Part shown: piece by piece, positions 29,833-31,514 of the stretch
Layout: each line of letters begins with the position of its first letter
How positions within the stretch are numbered: the first letter of the stretch is position 1
Assembly: GCA_034429695.1 (NCBI GenBank)
Contig: DAOUGC010000057.1
Span: 1-31,514, forward strand
Direction of reading: 5' to 3'
Source of the DNA: DAOUGC01 sp034429695
GTDB lineage: Bacteria; Chloroflexota; Anaerolineae; Anaerolineales; Anaerolineaceae
Length of the DNA: 31,514 nucleotides
Program-made: the position numbers and the translations under genes
Notes under the pieces: model-generated
The model's database searches: none
Told to the model about the DNA's origin: nothing
The model's input: the letters and a program-made list of their open reading frames with translations, nothing else

Positions 29833-31514
29833 ATGACAACCATTCCACAAAAAATACACGAGCATTACCGCCTGCATCCTGATCGCAGCGCCGTGGTGTT
29901 GCAACACGCCGGTCAGCCGGATCGGGATTTGGCTTACGGGCAACTGGTGCGCGGCGCGGCTGCGTTTGCCGTTGCGCTTGAGGCTGCTGGCATCCAGCCG
30001 GGCGAGGTGGTGATCCTGATCCTGCAGCACGGGCGCGATCTGGTGTGCAGTTTTTACGGCGCCATGCTGCACGGCGCCATCCCCAGCATCATGCCATTTT
30101 TGACTGAAAAGCTGCTGCCTGAACGCTACCGTGCCGACCTGGCTTCGCTGGTTGGCATCACCCGCCCAGCGGCGATCCTGACCTATGCCGAATTTGAGGA
30201 AGAAGTGCGCGCCGCCCTGCGTCCTGATGATTCGGTGCGTGCGGTGATCATCGCCGATCATGTGTCGCGCGAGATCGAGCCAGACTGGGCCACCCTGCAC
30301 GGCATGAGCCGTGATGAAGATGAGATCGCGTTGTTGCAACACTCCAGCGGAACCACCGGGTTGCAAAAGGGTGTGGCGCTGTCTCACCGCGCCATCTTCA
30401 ATCAACTGGATGCTTATGCTGACGCCATTCGCTTGACGGCTGATGACGTGATCGTCTCATGGCTGCCGCTGTATCACGACATGGGCTTGATCGCGGGCTT
30501 CCTGCAGCCGGTGCTCATGGGCGTGCGCATGGTGCTGATGTCGCCATTCGATTGGGTGAAAGCCCCGTACCGGTTGATGCAGGCCGTATCGACATATAAG
30601 GGTACGCTCTCATGGCTGCCCAATTTTTCCTACAACTTCTGCGCACAGAAGATCCGTGACCGGCATCTGGAGGGCGTTGATCTGTCCACCTGGCGGACGG
30701 TGATCAACTGCTCTGAGCCGGTGCGGCACGAAAGCCACAGGGCGTTCGCTGAACGCTTTGCGCCTTACGGGTTGAAGTCAACGGCGCTGGGTGCATCTTA
30801 CGCCATGGCTGAAAATGTGTTTGCCGTCACCCAGGGCGGGGTGGACGCTCCGCTGACCGTGCTGGAGTTTGACCGCGACGCCTTTCTGGTGGAGCGCGTG
30901 GTGCGCCCGCCCCAGGCAGGCAAGCCTTCCACCTTCATGCCGTCCTGCGGCAAACCCATCCGCAATACACAGGTAAAAGTGATTGGCAGGGATGGGCAGG
31001 AGCTGCCCGAGCGGCAGGTGGGTGAGCTGGCATTGCAATCGGACTGCATGTTGACCGGTTATTACAACCGCCCAGAGGAAACCGAAAAGGCATTTCTGGA
31101 CGGCTGGTATCTGACCGGCGATTACGGCTTTATGTGCGACGGTGAGGTGTACGTCTCGGGGCGCAAGAAGGATCTGATCATTGTGGCGGGCAAGAACGTG
31201 TACCCGCAGGATCTGGAACGCCTGGCGATGGAAACGCCCGGCGTACATGCCGGACGGGTGGCTGCGTTTGGCATATTCAATGATGAGAGCGGCACCGAGG
31301 ATGTGGTGATCGTGGCTGAAGTGGAAAGCAAAGACCCCGCCGTGCAGGAACAGATCGCAGACGGCATTCGCGCCAGCGTCAACCGCGGCTCGGCCATTGC
31401 CCTGCGCGACGTGTACCTGGTGACCGGGCAATGGCTGGTAAAAACCTCGTCCGGCAAGACAGCGCGGCTTGCCAACCGCGATAAATACCTGCGCGCCATT
31501 GCCGGTCTGCCGGT
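29833..31514 (+). CDS. Fatty acyl-AMP ligase / acyl-ACP synthetase-like enzyme (3' end cut)
   Basis: At least 560 residues of an AMP-binding (ANL superfamily) enzyme are present, with no stop before the window edge. It activates a carboxylic acid as an acyl-adenylate. Motifs: the P-loop QHSSGTTGLQKG from Q169, LPLYHDMGLIAGF as in fatty acyl-AMP ligases, a NCSEPVR stretch, TGDYGF with SGRKKDLI in the hinge region, and the C-terminal catalytic lysine K542 in KTSSGKTARL. The ligase is thus nearly complete and lacks only a short tail or a fused downstream domain. The YHDMGL and SEPVR features favour loading onto a carrier protein over CoA, and the adjacent ACP is the obvious acceptor. The ATG at 29833 has no good ribosome-binding site, and no other in-frame start is nearby. 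Confidence 0.9.
   Translation, partial: MTTIPQKIHEHYRLHPDRSAVVLQHAGQPDRDLAYGQLVRGAAAFAVALEAAGIQPGEVVILILQHGRDLVCSFYGAMLHGAIPSIMPFLTEKLLPERYRADLASLVGITRPAAILTYAEFEEEVRAALRPDDSVRAVIIADHVSREIEPDWATLHGMSRDEDEIALLQHSSGTTGLQKGVALSHRAIFNQLDAYADAIRLTADDVIVSWLPLYHDMGLIAGFLQPVLMGVRMVLMSPFDWVKAPYRLMQAVSTYKGTLSWLPNFSYNFCAQKIRDRHLEGVDLSTWRTVINCSEPVRHESHRAFAERFAPYGLKSTALGASYAMAENVFAVTQGGVDAPLTVLEFDRDAFLVERVVRPPQAGKPSTFMPSCGKPIRNTQVKVIGRDGQELPERQVGELALQSDCMLTGYYNRPEETEKAFLDGWYLTGDYGFMCDGEVYVSGRKKDLIIVAGKNVYPQDLERLAMETPGVHAGRVAAFGIFNDESGTEDVVIVAEVESKDPAVQEQIADGIRASVNRGSAIALRDVYLVTGQWLVKTSSGKTARLANRDKYLRAIAGLP

Noticed and set aside
1..31514. CRISPR arrays, tRNA or rRNA genes, prophage genes
   Set aside because: No regularly spaced repeats, no tRNA-like cloverleaf or rRNA segment and no phage proteins were seen. 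The only mobile element is the IS110-type one.

Overview
The window looks like a chromosomal stretch of a GC-rich bacterium of the phylum Chloroflexota, probably class Anaerolineae. This is inferred from protein flavour (multi-GAF HD-GYP sensor, a DUF58/transglutaminase pair, BtpA/SgcQ with PfkB kinases, a RACo-type ferredoxin with a homocysteine methyltransferase domain, large lipid-linked-sugar glycosyltransferases). No rRNA, tRNA or other phylogenetic marker is present, so the placement is tentative. Coding density is high, GTG and TTG starts are common, and many neighbours overlap at start/stop codons.

Layout. (1) 1-1297: an IS110-family transposase on the minus strand whose 3' end is cut by the window edge, its probable bridge-RNA leader, and two copies of a REP-like hairpin repeat. 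(2) 1298-3373 (-): a large YfhO-like membrane protein, divergent from (3) 3472-11011 (+): a tightly packed run of PfkB kinase, nucleotidyltransferase (broken by an in-frame stop), a second Mak32-like PfkB protein with an altered catalytic motif, a double-SIS sugar isomerase-like protein, BtpA/SgcQ, a SAM methyltransferase and a GT-C glycosyltransferase, ending at a strong bidirectional terminator shared with (4) a DHA2-type MFS exporter (11083-12543, -). (5) 12727-13560 (+): two tandem Hsp20 small heat-shock proteins and a terminator, facing (6) a GNAT acetyltransferase (13632-14075, -). (7) 14266-17073 (+): a membrane PAS/GAF diguanylate cyclase whose stop codon interlocks with that of (8) a minus-strand operon: YciI-like protein, homocysteine S-methyltransferase domain protein and RACo-like ferredoxin/ASKHA protein (17070-20250). 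(9) 20455-31514 (+): a receiver/PAS/GAF HD-GYP protein, a GH20 hexosaminidase, a DUF58 protein, a TgpA-like transglutaminase, an acyl carrier protein and an acyl-AMP ligase that runs off the right edge.

How they may work together (inference). The 3472-8639 run looks like an uncharacterised route for phosphorylating and converting a sugar or nucleoside-like substrate. The GGDEF and HD-GYP proteins could make and break c-di-GMP. The YciI/methyltransferase/RACo operon looks like a corrinoid-dependent methyl-transfer module whose corrinoid protein lies elsewhere. The ACP/ligase pair probably starts a lipid or secondary-metabolite locus beyond the window.
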